Assembly: GCF_002797435.1 (NCBI RefSeq)
Contig: NZ_PGEN01000001.1
Location: 3,594,501-3,658,500, forward strand
Reading direction: 5' to 3'
Length of the DNA: 64,000 nucleotides
DNA from: Sphingomonas koreensis
GTDB taxonomy: Bacteria > Pseudomonadota > Alphaproteobacteria > Sphingomonadales > Sphingomonadaceae
Position 1 is the first letter of the stretch; each line of letters starts with the position of its first letter. Made by a program: the position numbers and the translations under genes. The notes under the pieces are model-generated. The model saw only the letters and a program-made list of their open reading frames with translations, did not search any database and was not told the DNA's origin. Of this stretch, positions 26,226 through 35,114 are shown piece by piece.

Positions 26226-27419
26226 ATGGTCAGCACTACACTCAACGCGAACGTCGTAACGCGGTTCCGCAAGTTCTTCACCACTCGTGATTTCATCTTT
26301 CATGACGGCCGCGACCTGAAGCGTTTCAGCGTTGCCGGGCGCACCCAGGCGATTCTGGCGGGCGTCGCAGCGGTCACCGTCACCTTCTCGGCCTATGGCG
26401 TTTCGCAGGCGGCGTTCGGCGCCGTGGTGGCGAGCGGCATCGCGGGCGAGGCTTCGACCCCCGAAGCCAAGCTCGCCAAGATGCGTGCCGAAGTCGCGCA
26501 GATGGAGGCCGATGTCGCCGCGGTGAAGCAGGCAGCGCAGCTCCACGCCGCGCGTGTCGAGCAGCGCCAGAAGATCATCGCCGGCGTGCTGACCGGCAAG
26601 GGGTCGCCCGAGGATGTCGGCGCGCCCGTTCCCGCAGCGCAGGTTTCCGAGAGCAACGCGATGGCCCGCGAAGTGCTGGCCCCGCTCCGCGAGGTCGAGG
26701 CGCGTCAGGCCAAGCTCGCCGAGCAGGCGCGCAAGACCGCGCAGGTCCGCCTCCATTTGACCGCGCGCCACCTGCGCAGCCTGGGCATCAAGCCCGAGCG
26801 CTATGTTGCCGGCGGCATGGGCGGTCCGTACGAGCCGGTTTCCGCCGAGGCCGCAGCTGCCGCCGCTGGCGCCGCCACTGCCGAGGGCAGTGCCGACGCG
26901 CAGTTCCGCTCGCTCTTCCAGACCTGGCAGAAGCTCGACGTGCTCGAGCAGACGGTGATCGCGATCCCGTCGATGCAGCCGGTCGAGAATGTCCGTCTGA
27001 CCAGCAGCTTCGGCGTTCGTTCCGATCCGTTCCATGGCAGCGCCGCGATGCACGCCGGCATCGACATTCCCGGCCCGATCGGCACCCCGATCTATGCCAC
27101 CGCCGATGGCGTGATCGGCCGCGCGGGGCGCTTCGGCGGCTATGGCAACCTGATCACCGTCAATCACGGCAAGGGCATCGAGACGCGCTACGGCCACCTC
27201 TCGAAGATTCTCGTCGCCCCCAACACCCGCGTGCGTCGCGGCCAGCTGATCGGCCTGATGGGCTCGACCGGCCGCTCGACCGGCAGCCACCTTCACTATG
27301 AAGTGCGGATCGACGGCGCCGCGGTGAATCCGATGCCGTTCATGCAGAACGCCAACGTCCTCGACCAGATTCAGCAACGCGCCGCGCGCGTCCAGTTGAC
27401 CGCCGCAACCGGCAACTGA
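26226..27419 (+). CDS. M23 (LytM-type) peptidase with N-terminal membrane anchor and coiled coil
   Basis: This 397-aa protein has a basic N-terminus, a hydrophobic segment near residues 38-60, a coiled coil at about 75-130 and 150-185, and a C-terminal M23 domain at about 255-370. Zinc and catalytic residues are complete: HAGIDIPG, H in RYGHLSK and SHLHYEVR, so it should be an active endopeptidase acting on cell-wall crosslinks, unlike degenerate EnvC-type activators. An ATG upstream at 26139 is less likely because it adds a Cys-rich segment with no match. A terminator hairpin follows. Confidence 0.88.
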   Translation: MVSTTLNANVVTRFRKFFTTRDFIFHDGRDLKRFSVAGRTQAILAGVAAVTVTFSAYGVSQAAFGAVVASGIAGEASTPEAKLAKMRAEVAQMEADVAAVKQAAQLHAARVEQRQKIIAGVLTGKGSPEDVGAPVPAAQVSESNAMAREVLAPLREVEARQAKLAEQARKTAQVRLHLTARHLRSLGIKPERYVAGGMGGPYEPVSAEAAAAAAGAATAEGSADAQFRSLFQTWQKLDVLEQTVIAIPSMQPVENVRLTSSFGVRSDPFHGSAAMHAGIDIPGPIGTPIYATADGVIGRAGRFGGYGNLITVNHGKGIETRYGHLSKILVAPNTRVRRGQLIGLMGSTGRSTGSHLHYEVRIDGAAVNPMPFMQNANVLDQIQQRAARVQLTAATGN

Positions 27420-27446
27420 GCTTCACGAGATAACAGGAGAGGGGAG

Positions 27447-27477
27447 AGGGGCCGTCCGGCATGTCCGGGCGGCCCCT
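27447..27477 (+). terminator. Terminator after the M23 peptidase gene
   Basis: Thirteen-base arms (AGGGGCCGTCCGG and CCGGGCGGCCCCT, one G-T pair) with a five-base loop lie 28 bp after the stop, followed by TTCCTGTT. A weak rho-independent terminator is the simplest reading. Confidence 0.65.
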
Positions 27478-27517
27478 TCCTGTTGCGGGGCGGGTCATGC
27501 TCCCCTATCTCGGTCAT

Positions 27518-27859
27518 ATGGTCACCACGCTTTCTCCAGACATCGGTCTGACGCCGTCGGCCGCGGCCCGCATCGCTGCGATCGCCGCCAAGCAGGGCAA
27601 ACCCGCCATCCTGCGCTTGTCGGTCGAAGGCGGCGGCTGTTCGGGCTTCCAGTACAAGTTCGAATTGGCAGGCGGGACGAACGCGGACGATGCGGTCGCT
27701 GAAACCGACGGTGTGCAACTGGTGGTCGATCCGGTAAGCCTCGATCTGGTGCGCGGCGCGAGCGTCGATTTCGTCGAATCGCTGGGCGGCGCGGCGTTCC
27801 GCGTGACCAACCCCAATGCCGCGTCCGGTTGTGGCTGCGGCACCAGCTTCTCGGTCTGA
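27518..27859 (+). CDS. erpA: A-type iron-sulfur carrier (ErpA/IscA family)
   Basis: The 113-aa HesB/IscA-like protein carries the three conserved cysteines: [13 protein letters not shown] near residue 41 and SGCGCGTSF at the end (near 105-107). It passes Fe-S clusters to apo-proteins. The ATG at 27518 is preferred over earlier in-frame codons because it gives the normal family length. xthA begins four bases after the stop. Confidence 0.9.
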   Translation: MVTTLSPDIGLTPSAAARIAAIAAKQGKPAILRLSVEGGGCSGFQYKFELAGGTNADDAVAETDGVQLVVDPVSLDLVRGASVDFVESLGGAAFRVTNPNAASGCGCGTSFSV

Positions 27860-27863
27860 TGCC

Positions 27864-28637
27864 TTGAAGATCGTCACCTACAATGTGAACGGCATCAAGG
27901 CACGCCTGCCGCGGTTGATCGAGTATCTCACCGAGCAGCAGCCCGACGTGGTGTGCTTGCAGGAACTGAAGTCGGCGGACGAGGGCTTTCCCGAGAATGA
28001 AATCCGCGAAGCGGGCTACGGTGCGGTTTGGCATGGCCAGAAGGGTTTCAACGGCGTCGCGATCCTGGCCAAAGGCGCGGATCCGGTCGAGCGCCGCCGC
28101 GGGCTGGATGGCGAGGACGAGGACGAGCATAGCCGCTATATCGAGGCCGAGGTTAACGGCGTCGTTGTCGCATCGATCTATCTGCCCAATGGCAATCCGG
28201 TGCCCGGGCCTAAATTCGACTATAAGCTGCGCTGGATCGAGCGCCTCTCCAGACATGCGCTGGATCTGCTGGCCGAGGAAAAGCCGGTCGTGCTGGCGGG
28301 CGACTACAACGTCATCCCCAATGACGACGATGTCTTCTCGGTCCGCGCGATGGCCGACGATGCGCTGATGCAGCCGGAGCCGCGCGACGGGTATCGCGCG
28401 CTGGTCGCGCAGGGCTGGACCGATGCGCTGCGCACCTGTTTTCCCGGGGGCGGCATCTGGACCTTCTGGGACTATCAGGCGGGGGCCTGGCAGCGCGACG
28501 CGGGCTTCCGCATCGATCATCTTCTGCTCAGCCCACTTGCTGCAGACCGCCTGACGGGCGCCGCGGTCGACAAGGATTATCGCGGCCGCGAAAAGGCTAG
28601 CGACCATGCGCCGACCTGGGTCAGCCTGCGCGGGTAA
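27864..28637 (+). CDS. xthA: Exodeoxyribonuclease III
   Basis: The 257-aa AP endonuclease/3'-5' exonuclease starts LKIVTYNVNGIKARL with the Asn metal site, then LQELKS with the catalytic Glu near residue 34, GDYNVIPNDDDV near 150, and FRIDHLL and SDHAPTW at the end (catalytic Asp/His). The TTG at 27864 is chosen as start because it precedes the conserved KIVTYNVNG; no ATG is suitably placed. The close spacing to erpA suggests one transcript. Confidence 0.93.
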   Translation: MKIVTYNVNGIKARLPRLIEYLTEQQPDVVCLQELKSADEGFPENEIREAGYGAVWHGQKGFNGVAILAKGADPVERRRGLDGEDEDEHSRYIEAEVNGVVVASIYLPNGNPVPGPKFDYKLRWIERLSRHALDLLAEEKPVVLAGDYNVIPNDDDVFSVRAMADDALMQPEPRDGYRALVAQGWTDALRTCFPGGGIWTFWDYQAGAWQRDAGFRIDHLLLSPLAADRLTGAAVDKDYRGREKASDHAPTWVSLRG

Positions 28638-28821
28638 ATCGCCGCTATTTAGTAATTTTCACCAGCTTTCGGTGAAACATTTCCAGATCGTAACATCTGT
28701 AGGTATGTAAGTGATTGATTTTGCTCGATTCCAGTGTTTGGCACGCATAGTGCACTAACACAGGGGCGGGCAGGATGCAGCCAACCTTCGACCCGCACAG
28801 GTGCAGAAGAGGAGCTGTATC

Positions 28822-29067
28822 ATGCGTACGATGTTCAAGGGTTTCACCGCTGCCGTCTTCGTCGTCGGCCTTGCCGCCACCGCCCATGCCGAGACCAAGC
28901 CCGGCACGCCGGCCCCCGCGGCAACCGAGGCCGCTGATGCCAAGCCGGTGAAAGACAAGCGCTATTGCGTGCGGGGCACGCTGACCGGCTCGCGTCTGGT
29001 CCGTCAGGAGTGCCACACGCGTGCCGAGTGGCTTGCCCAGGGTTTTGATCCCCTCGACAAGAAGTGA
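28822..29067 (+). CDS. Small exported protein with paired-Cys/TG-RL/AEW motif
   Basis: An 81-aa product with a signal peptide (cleavage near residue 24, AHA-E). The mature part is an Ala/Pro linker followed by a motif of the form C-x5-TG-x-RL-x4-C-x-T-x-AEW (from YCVRGTLTGSRL to CHTRAEW). The same spacing occurs in the gene at 32359-32640, so the two are paralogues. The two cysteines could form a disulfide in the periplasm. A GGAG ribosome site (GAGGAGCTG) precedes the ATG. Family function unknown. Confidence 0.75.
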   Translation: MRTMFKGFTAAVFVVGLAATAHAETKPGTPAPAATEAADAKPVKDKRYCVRGTLTGSRLVRQECHTRAEWLAQGFDPLDKK

Positions 29068-29088
29068 TTATCACGACGTGACGAGGGC

Positions 29089-29120
29089 GCGGCCCGGGGT
29101 TCCCCTATGCCCCGGGCCGC
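29089..29120. terminator. Hairpin between convergent genes
   Basis: Perfect 11-bp arms GCGGCCCGGGG and CCCCGGGCCGC with a ten-base loop lie between the small exported gene and the minus-strand GNAT-like gene. They could terminate both transcripts. Confidence 0.65.
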
Positions 29121-29145
29121 AACCCCCTTGGCCACGAATGCTGTT

Positions 29146-30303
29146 TCAGAGTGGCTTCGCGTAGATCTGATAGACGCGATTGACCTTGCTCTCGATCGTG
29201 TCGGCGATGGCGACCATTCCCTGATTGTCGTCGAGCACCCAGCCGATCTCGCCGCGAACCGCGCCGTAGTTGGCGGTCGCCGAGCGGCGGATATACTCGA
29301 TCATCATGAAGGCGAGCTGGCTCGCCATCCGCGATCCCTGCAATTTCTTGACCACGCCCATCAGCGGCACGCGCATCCCGCGCACCTTGGGCTTGCGCAG
29401 CCACCACAGCAACTTCGCCCAGCCGAACGGGAACAGATTGCCGTTGAGTGGCGCGACCGCTTCGTTCAGGTCGGGCAGGGTGATCATGAACGCGACCGGT
29501 TCGCCGTCCAGCTCGGCGATGCGGATCAGGTCTTCGAACACCAGTGGTTTCAGCTTCTTGCCCACATCGTCGATTTCGGGCTGGGTCAGCGGCACATAGC
29601 CCCAATTGTCCGACCAGGCATCGTTGAGAATGGTCAGGATCGTGGCGGCTTCCTGATCGAAGCGTGATTTGTCGACCATGCGGATGCGAATACGGTCGCT
29701 CTTCTCGCCCATCGCGACGATGCGTTGCACCAGCGGGGGGAATTCCTTGGTGATGTCGAGCTCATAGGTCAGCAGCTGCTTGACCGGCTGATAGCCTGCG
29801 GCCTCGATCCAGCCCTGATAGGCAGGCCGGTGATGCCCCATCATCACCATCGGCGGATGATCATGCCCCTGGATCAGCAGGCCCGGCTCCTCCCAGATCG
29901 AAAGCGAAACGGGGCCGAGCGCACGGGTCATCCCCTTCTTGCGCAGCCAATCCTCGGCCGTGGTGATCAGGGTCTGCGCGGTGGCGGCATCCTCTGCCTC
30001 GAACAGGCCCCAGAAGCCGGTGCCGGGACCGAAGCCCTGTTCGGCGGGCATTTCAAGTGCGAGTTTGTCGATATGGGCGGAGATGCGGCCCACGATCCGC
30101 CCTTCGCGCTCCGCGAGGAACAACTGTGCCAGGGCATGGCTGAACCAGCCATTCTTCTTGGGGTTGATCGTGCCCGCGACCTCGCTGCGCAGCGGTGGCA
30201 CCCAATTGGGATCGCCGCGGTTGAGGCGAAAGGCGAGTTCGATGAAGTCGCGGGTATCCGTCTTGGTCTTTACCGGACGGATGGAGGGGGCGGGGTTGGC
30301 CAA
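29146..30303 (-). CDS. GNAT-fold acyltransferase, candidate bacterial ceramide synthase
   Basis: The 385-aa product has a long N-terminal domain (residues 1-130, with DPNWVPPLRSEV and GRISAHIDKLA), the middle motif ALGPVSLSIWEEPGLLIQG, and a C-terminal GNAT-like domain (about 220-385) with ELDGEPVAFMITLPDLNEA and LGVVKK-like turns. In Caulobacter the bacterial ceramide synthase is an atypical GNAT-fold protein encoded near spt, and this protein has that type of architecture and location. That function is inferred from context and is not proved by motif. The usual annotation would be N-acetyltransferase-like hypothetical. Divergent from the desaturase gene. Confidence 0.65.
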   Translation of the reverse strand: MANPAPSIRPVKTKTDTRDFIELAFRLNRGDPNWVPPLRSEVAGTINPKKNGWFSHALAQLFLAEREGRIVGRISAHIDKLALEMPAEQGFGPGTGFWGLFEAEDAATAQTLITTAEDWLRKKGMTRALGPVSLSIWEEPGLLIQGHDHPPMVMMGHHRPAYQGWIEAAGYQPVKQLLTYELDITKEFPPLVQRIVAMGEKSDRIRIRMVDKSRFDQEAATILTILNDAWSDNWGYVPLTQPEIDDVGKKLKPLVFEDLIRIAELDGEPVAFMITLPDLNEAVAPLNGNLFPFGWAKLLWWLRKPKVRGMRVPLMGVVKKLQGSRMASQLAFMMIEYIRRSATANYGAVRGEIGWVLDDNQGMVAIADTIESKVNRVYQIYAKPL

Positions 30304-30425
30304 GCGCGGCGCCTTTCGTTGATGTCGGCGAAGCGGTCACGCATTGCGCCCGCCAAGTCAATCGTCACGCGCGCCTTCACGCCCGGGCCGATGAAATGCC
30401 ACGCAATGGCCACTATCTGATGCCA

Positions 30426-31535
30426 ATGGCCGACCCCATGAATACGCTTACCCTCGATGCGTCCGGTGCGGATGCGCCTGCCAAGGGCGCGAAGATTCGC
30501 CTGTCCGGCGTCGCTGACGACCGTACGATGTTGCGTGCGGTTGCGGATCTGACCCGGGACCTGCAGACGCCCAACCCGCTGATCTACTGGGGCGATTTCC
30601 TCGGCTCGGCAGCGGTCGGCTATGCCGCGCTGGCCGGCGCGATCCTGCTGCCCTCGACCGGCTGGGCGATCGCCAGCGGCGTGCTGGCGGTGATCGCGCT
30701 CTACCGCGCCAGCCTGTTCATCCATGAGATCACGCATCTCAAGCATTCGCTGCTGCCGGGCTTCCGGGTCGGCTGGAACCTGCTGCTCGGCATCCCGATG
30801 ATGCTGCCCTCGTTCATGTATGAGGGCATCCACACCATCCACCACAGCCGCACCAAGTACGGCACCGTCGAGGATCCCGAGTATCTCCCGCTCGCGCTGA
30901 TGAAGCCGTGGACGCTGCCGGTGTTCCTGCTGGTGTCGGTGCTGATGCCGATCGGCCTGCTGCTGCGCTTCGGTGTGCTGGGCCCGCTGTCGCTGCTGTC
31001 GCCCAGACTGCGGAAGCTGGTCGTCGGTCGCTATTCGGGCCTGCAGATCAATCCGGCCTATGAGCGCCGTGCGCCCGAGGGCGAGTTCGCCAAGCAGTGG
31101 CGCTGGCAGGAGATTGGTGCGAGCCTTTGGGCGATTGCGCTGATCGCGCTGGTCGCCACCGGGGTGATCCCGCTGAAGGCGTTCGCGATCTTCCTTGCGG
31201 TGATCTCGGCGACTGCGGTCCTCAACCAGGTCCGCACACTGGTTGCGCATCTGTGGGAGAATGACGGCGAACCGCTGACGGTTACCGCGCAGTTCCTTGA
31301 CAGCGTCAACGTTCCGGGCGGCTTCCTGCCCTATATCTGGGCGCCGGTCGGCTTGCGCTTCCATGCGTTGCATCATCTGCTGCCGAGCATTCCCTATCAT
31401 GCGCTGGCCGAGGCGCATCGCCGCATCTCAGCCGAGCTGGGGACGGAGTCGATCTATGAAGGTGCCAACTATCCCACGTTGCGCGGGCTGATGGGCCGGC
31501 TGGCGACGAGCACGATGAAGCAGCGCGCGAGCTGA
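30426..31535 (+). CDS. Membrane fatty-acid desaturase/hydroxylase family protein
   Basis: A 369-aa integral membrane di-iron enzyme. The three His clusters are present: HEITHLKH near residue 99, HTIHHSRTKYG near 135 and HALHHLLPSIPYH near 312. About four membrane helices lie between them (30-70, 160-190, 235-285). It could desaturate or hydroxylate an acyl chain or sphingoid base. Its placement beside the ceramide-synthase candidate makes a sphingolipid modification plausible. In-frame ATGs exist at 30396, 30420, 30426 and 30438; MADPMNTLTLD at 30426 looks most natural, but no ribosome site decides it. Confidence 0.8.
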   Translation: MADPMNTLTLDASGADAPAKGAKIRLSGVADDRTMLRAVADLTRDLQTPNPLIYWGDFLGSAAVGYAALAGAILLPSTGWAIASGVLAVIALYRASLFIHEITHLKHSLLPGFRVGWNLLLGIPMMLPSFMYEGIHTIHHSRTKYGTVEDPEYLPLALMKPWTLPVFLLVSVLMPIGLLLRFGVLGPLSLLSPRLRKLVVGRYSGLQINPAYERRAPEGEFAKQWRWQEIGASLWAIALIALVATGVIPLKAFAIFLAVISATAVLNQVRTLVAHLWENDGEPLTVTAQFLDSVNVPGGFLPYIWAPVGLRFHALHHLLPSIPYHALAEAHRRISAELGTESIYEGANYPTLRGLMGRLATSTMKQRAS

Positions 31536-31623
31536 TCCTGCGCGGCAACTGCGCATGCCGCGATCTTGTCGGGCTGAAATTTGCGGCGCATGATAGTTTG
31601 ACGACAATCATGGGGGCCTGGGG

Positions 31624-32250
31624 ATGCTCACTCTAGCTGCACTATTCGTTGCGACCAGCATTTCAGGGGCAGGGCAGGGCGCTGCGCCTGCGCCGGTGTT
31701 GCAGCCAGGCGTGGATTCGACGGCCGACCGCACGGCGACGCGCACATTTTCCAGGTGCCTCGCCCAAGCGCGTCCGCGCTGGGCGCGGGAGGTGCTTGCA
31801 CAGCCCTATCTCAGCAAAGGGCAGACGGATCTGCTGGAGACGATCAACTCAGGTCACGACAACTGTTCCGGAAGCAAGGCGACTAAGATCGTCCTGCGTC
31901 ATTCCAGCATTGTCGCGGGGCTCGCCGAAGCGCTCATCAACGAGGATCTGGCCCGAGTCGGCCTCAAGCGGGTCTCGGTCGAGCTTAACCGGCTTCCGTC
32001 GCGCAACGCATCCGAAGATTTCGCGCTGTGCGTCGTGGCGCGGCGTTCGCAGGCCGCCAAGGATCTGGTGACCAGCACCCCAGGCAGCGACGCGGAGCGG
32101 ATAGCTGGGCAACAGCTGGCGCTTGGGGTCAAGCCCTGCACCAACCCGGGCGAAACGGGTGTGGTCGACCTGCAGTCCTTGCGCGCACTGGCGGCGGCGG
32201 CAATCTATCGCGGTGTCCGGCGGGCTGCCGATCCTTCCGCGGCGTCCTGA
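31624..32250 (+). CDS. Exported protein of unknown function
   Basis: The 208-aa product has a short signal peptide (MLTLAALFVATSISGAGQ, cleavage near residue 16-20). The mature part has four cysteines (residues about 45, 81, 137 and 172), a possible pair of disulfides, in contexts FSRCLAQARPRW, HDNCSGSKA, DFALCVVARRS and GVKPCTNPG. No family recognised. It is convergent with the small exported gene at 32359-32640. Confidence 0.65.
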   Translation: MLTLAALFVATSISGAGQGAAPAPVLQPGVDSTADRTATRTFSRCLAQARPRWAREVLAQPYLSKGQTDLLETINSGHDNCSGSKATKIVLRHSSIVAGLAEALINEDLARVGLKRVSVELNRLPSRNASEDFALCVVARRSQAAKDLVTSTPGSDAERIAGQQLALGVKPCTNPGETGVVDLQSLRALAAAAIYRGVRRAADPSAAS

Positions 32251-32358
32251 GGCGGCCGGACTTCACCTGCGCGACGCACGCTGACGCGGCCGTGTCTCAA
32301 CACCGCGCCAGCTTGTGCATCGATCTTGCGGCGGCGGGCGCCCCGGCCGGCGCCTCGA

Positions 32359-32640
32359 TCAGAAACTGTTGCGGGCGTTCTCGCCGCGGGCGCCATTGCC
32401 CGGGCCGGTGCGGATATCGCGCTTCACTTGATCGGCGTCGGAGTCCCACTCCGCCTGGGTGCGGCAAACGCGCTTTGGCAGGCGGGTCCCGGTGGATGTG
32501 ATGCGGCGGCAAACCTTCTTGGCCTCGGCCGCCGCTTCAGCCTTTGCTTCGGTGGTGCCCTGCATGGGATCTTCGGCGGTCACGGGAAGAGGAGGCGTCG
32601 TGAGCCCCAGTGCAACCGCGATCAGACTTGAAATCATCAT
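32359..32640 (-). CDS. Small exported protein, paralogue of the gene at 28822
   Basis: A 93-aa product with a signal peptide (MMISSLIAVALGLTTPPLPV, cleavage near residue 22), a Glu/Ala/Lys-rich linker, and the motif C-x5-TG-x-RL-x4-C-x-T-x-AEW seen in VCRRITSTGTRL and CRTQAEWD. The spacing of Cys, TG, RL, Cys, Thr and AEW is identical to that at 28822-29067. The tail is basic and Asn/Gly-rich. A GGAGAG ribosome site precedes two consecutive ATG codons. Confidence 0.75.
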   Translation of the reverse strand: MMISSLIAVALGLTTPPLPVTAEDPMQGTTEAKAEAAAEAKKVCRRITSTGTRLPKRVCRTQAEWDSDADQVKRDIRTGPGNGARGENARNSF

Positions 32641-32732
32641 TCTCTCCGTTCGGTCCAAGGCCGTCGTGTGTGTGATCGACATCAGACACTGACGGGGAAA
32701 TAGCGGCGGCGCAATCACCTTCGGATGCTGCC

Positions 32733-33833
32733 CTATTCCTCGGTCTTGAGCAGCACCGCTTCGCCGATCATCGCGAACAGCAGGAACGGCGCCCAGGCGG
32801 CGAGGAAGGGCGGATAGGCGCCGAGATTGCCCATCGCCAGGGCGAAATTGTCGGCGACGAAGTAGAGGAAGCCGAGACCCATCCCCATCACCGCGCGCAC
32901 GAACAACTTGCCCGAGCGTGCGATGCCGAACGCCGCGACCGCGCCGAGTAGCGGCATCAGTACCGCGGAGAGCGGGCCGGACAGCTTGTGCCACAGCGAT
33001 CCCTCAAGCGCCTTGGTCGGGCGGCCCGCTGCCTTCAGATCGTCGATCGCTTCCTTGAGTGCGCCGAACGACATCGAATCGGCATCGACATTGGAAAGGG
33101 TGAACTGATCGGGCCTTACGCCTTCGCCGACGATGGTGCTGCCGAGCGGGGTCAGCCGGCCGGTCGCCACGTCGAAGCGCTCGGCATCGTCGACGCGCCA
33201 GCCCATGCCTTCGCGCTTGCCGGTCTTGGCACGCACCAGCGACTTGAGCACTGCGCCGTCGCGCTCGTAGACGGTAACCCCGGCTAGCTGCGCGGTTTCG
33301 CCCCGGCCCTTGATCTGCTGGGCGTGGATGAGGTGGCTGCCGTCGCGAACCCAGACGTTGCTGCGGTCTCCCCGGTCGATCGGGAGCACGCCGTAATCGA
33401 CCTTCTTCCATTGGGCGAGCGTGGCGCTGGCGCGGGTGACGACGCGGTCGTTGAAGGTGAAGGAGATGGCTGCGACGCCCAGCCCCGCGATCATCAGCGG
33501 CGCGAGCACCTGATGCGCGGAAAGCCCGGAGGCCTTCATCGCGATCACTTCGCTGTTCTGGTTGAGGGTCGAGAGCGTGATGATCGTGCCGAGCAGCACC
33601 GAGAAGGGCAGGAAGGTCGCGATGATCTGCGGCGTGCGCAGGCCGACATAGCGCCAGATCTGCGCGTCGCCATTTCCGGCATGGGCGAGGATACGGCTCG
33701 ATTCGCTCAACAGGTCGAGCGTCTGCAGGATCAGCACCAGTCCGAACAGGAAGGCGAAGGTGCTGATCAGGAACGACCGCGCCATGTAGAGCGAGACGGT
33801 CCGCGACGGGAAGAAGCCGCTGATCGGGTTCAT
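32733..33833 (-). CDS. lptG: LptF/LptG family permease (LptG-like)
   Basis: The 366-aa product has the YjgP/YjgQ topology: three N-terminal membrane helices (about 15-35, 55-80, 100-125), a periplasmic jellyroll region (about 130-270), and three C-terminal helices. SRTVSLYMARSFLISTFAF and IMKASGLSAHQVLAPLMIAG-like segments (AMKASGLSA) are typical of the coupling helix. It would work with LptF and the LptB ATPase to extract lipid from the inner membrane. The ATG overlaps the lptF stop. Which lipid it carries in an LPS-poor sphingomonad is an open question; see findings. Confidence 0.85.
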   Translation of the reverse strand: MNPISGFFPSRTVSLYMARSFLISTFAFLFGLVLILQTLDLLSESSRILAHAGNGDAQIWRYVGLRTPQIIATFLPFSVLLGTIITLSTLNQNSEVIAMKASGLSAHQVLAPLMIAGLGVAAISFTFNDRVVTRASATLAQWKKVDYGVLPIDRGDRSNVWVRDGSHLIHAQQIKGRGETAQLAGVTVYERDGAVLKSLVRAKTGKREGMGWRVDDAERFDVATGRLTPLGSTIVGEGVRPDQFTLSNVDADSMSFGALKEAIDDLKAAGRPTKALEGSLWHKLSGPLSAVLMPLLGAVAAFGIARSGKLFVRAVMGMGLGFLYFVADNFALAMGNLGAYPPFLAAWAPFLLFAMIGEAVLLKTEE

Positions 33834-35029
33834 GCCTGCGCCGCTTTCCGCCGCCGTCCGGGCAGCCGCTTGGCGATCGCCTTCCACGTCTTGGCGAAGA
33901 ATTTCTCGAGCGCGCCGATCGGTTGTCCGCCGGGCACATAGGCGATCGTATAGTACATCCAGAACACCAGCCCGGCGAAAACCAGGAACGGCGCCCACAA
34001 TGCGATGATGGGATCGATCACGCCGCGGGCGCCGATGCCCTGCGCGTATTCGTTGATCTTGTGATAGGTCACGATCATCACGATCGACAGGAACACGCCG
34101 AGCGCCGACGTCGATCGTTTGGGCGGGACGCCGAGCGCGAGCGCGAGGAAGGGCAGCAGCAACATCGTCGCCACTTCCACCACGCGGAAGTGGAAGGCGG
34201 AGCGGCTCACCGCACGTTCGGTCTCCGTCGATTTCGGATCGCTGCCGATCTGGGCGAGCTGGGGCAGGGTCAGCTCGAGCTTGTTCTCGCCGCGCTGGCG
34301 GAACTGCTCGAACTTGGGCAGATCGATCGGCAGATCGTGCGCATCAAAGGTGAGGACGCGGGGCACCTTGAACCGCGGGGACTGGTGGATCAGCGTGCCT
34401 TTGGTCAGGCGGAAGATGATGACGTCCGGGTCGTCGGTGCGCAGGAACTGGCCCTTCTCCGCAGTGGCGGAGACAACGTCGCCGTTCGGCGCGCGGGCGC
34501 TGACGAAGATGCCGGACAGGTCGGTGCCTTCCTTGCGGCTGTCCTCGATCCGCAGGGTCATGCGATCGCCCAGATTGGTGAACTCACCGACCTTGATCGA
34601 CGCACCGAGCGCCCCGGTGCGCAGCTCGAACCGCAGCCCTTCGTAATTGTAGCGCGCGAGCGGCTGGATAAAGCCGACGATGGCGAGGTTCAGCGCCGCG
34701 AGTGCGATCGCGAACATGAACGGCACGCGCAGCATCCGGCCGTAGCTCATCCCCACCGCGCGCAGCACGTCGAGCTCGGAGCTGGTGGCGAGGCGGCGGA
34801 AAGCGAGCAGGATGCCGAGCATCAGCCCGATCGGAATGCCCAGTCCCAGATATTCGGGCAGCAGATTGGCAAGCATCCGCCACACGACGCTGACCGGTCC
34901 ACCTTCGGTCGCGACGAAGTCGAACAGCTTCAGCATCCGGTCGAGCACGAGGAGCATCGCGGAGATCAGAAGCGTCGAGATCAGCGGAACCGCGATCAGG
35001 CGCGCCATATACCGGTCGAGTGCGGTCAT
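33830..35029 (-). CDS. lptF: LptF/LptG family permease (LptF-like)
   Basis: The 399-aa product begins with MTALDRYMARLIAVPLIST and has six membrane helices flanking a periplasmic domain (about 130-270). The cytoplasmic ELDVLRAVGMSYGRMLRVPF segment is the coupling helix contacting the LptB ATPase. It precedes lptG with a four-base overlap. The C-terminus is basic. In many bacteria lptFG sits beside leuA-pepA; here it lies within the sphingolipid gene group. Confidence 0.86.
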   Translation of the reverse strand: MTALDRYMARLIAVPLISTLLISAMLLVLDRMLKLFDFVATEGGPVSVVWRMLANLLPEYLGLGIPIGLMLGILLAFRRLATSSELDVLRAVGMSYGRMLRVPFMFAIALAALNLAIVGFIQPLARYNYEGLRFELRTGALGASIKVGEFTNLGDRMTLRIEDSRKEGTDLSGIFVSARAPNGDVVSATAEKGQFLRTDDPDVIIFRLTKGTLIHQSPRFKVPRVLTFDAHDLPIDLPKFEQFRQRGENKLELTLPQLAQIGSDPKSTETERAVSRSAFHFRVVEVATMLLLPFLALALGVPPKRSTSALGVFLSIVMIVTYHKINEYAQGIGARGVIDPIIALWAPFLVFAGLVFWMYYTIAYVPGGQPIGALEKFFAKTWKAIAKRLPGRRRKAAQA

Positions 35030-35114
35030 GCGGGGAGGGTCTGCGGCCTGATCTTCGCGTTGGTGCCGGCGAACCGGCTGTAGTCCAACGCTATATCGTA
35101 CGGCACGGTTAAAT

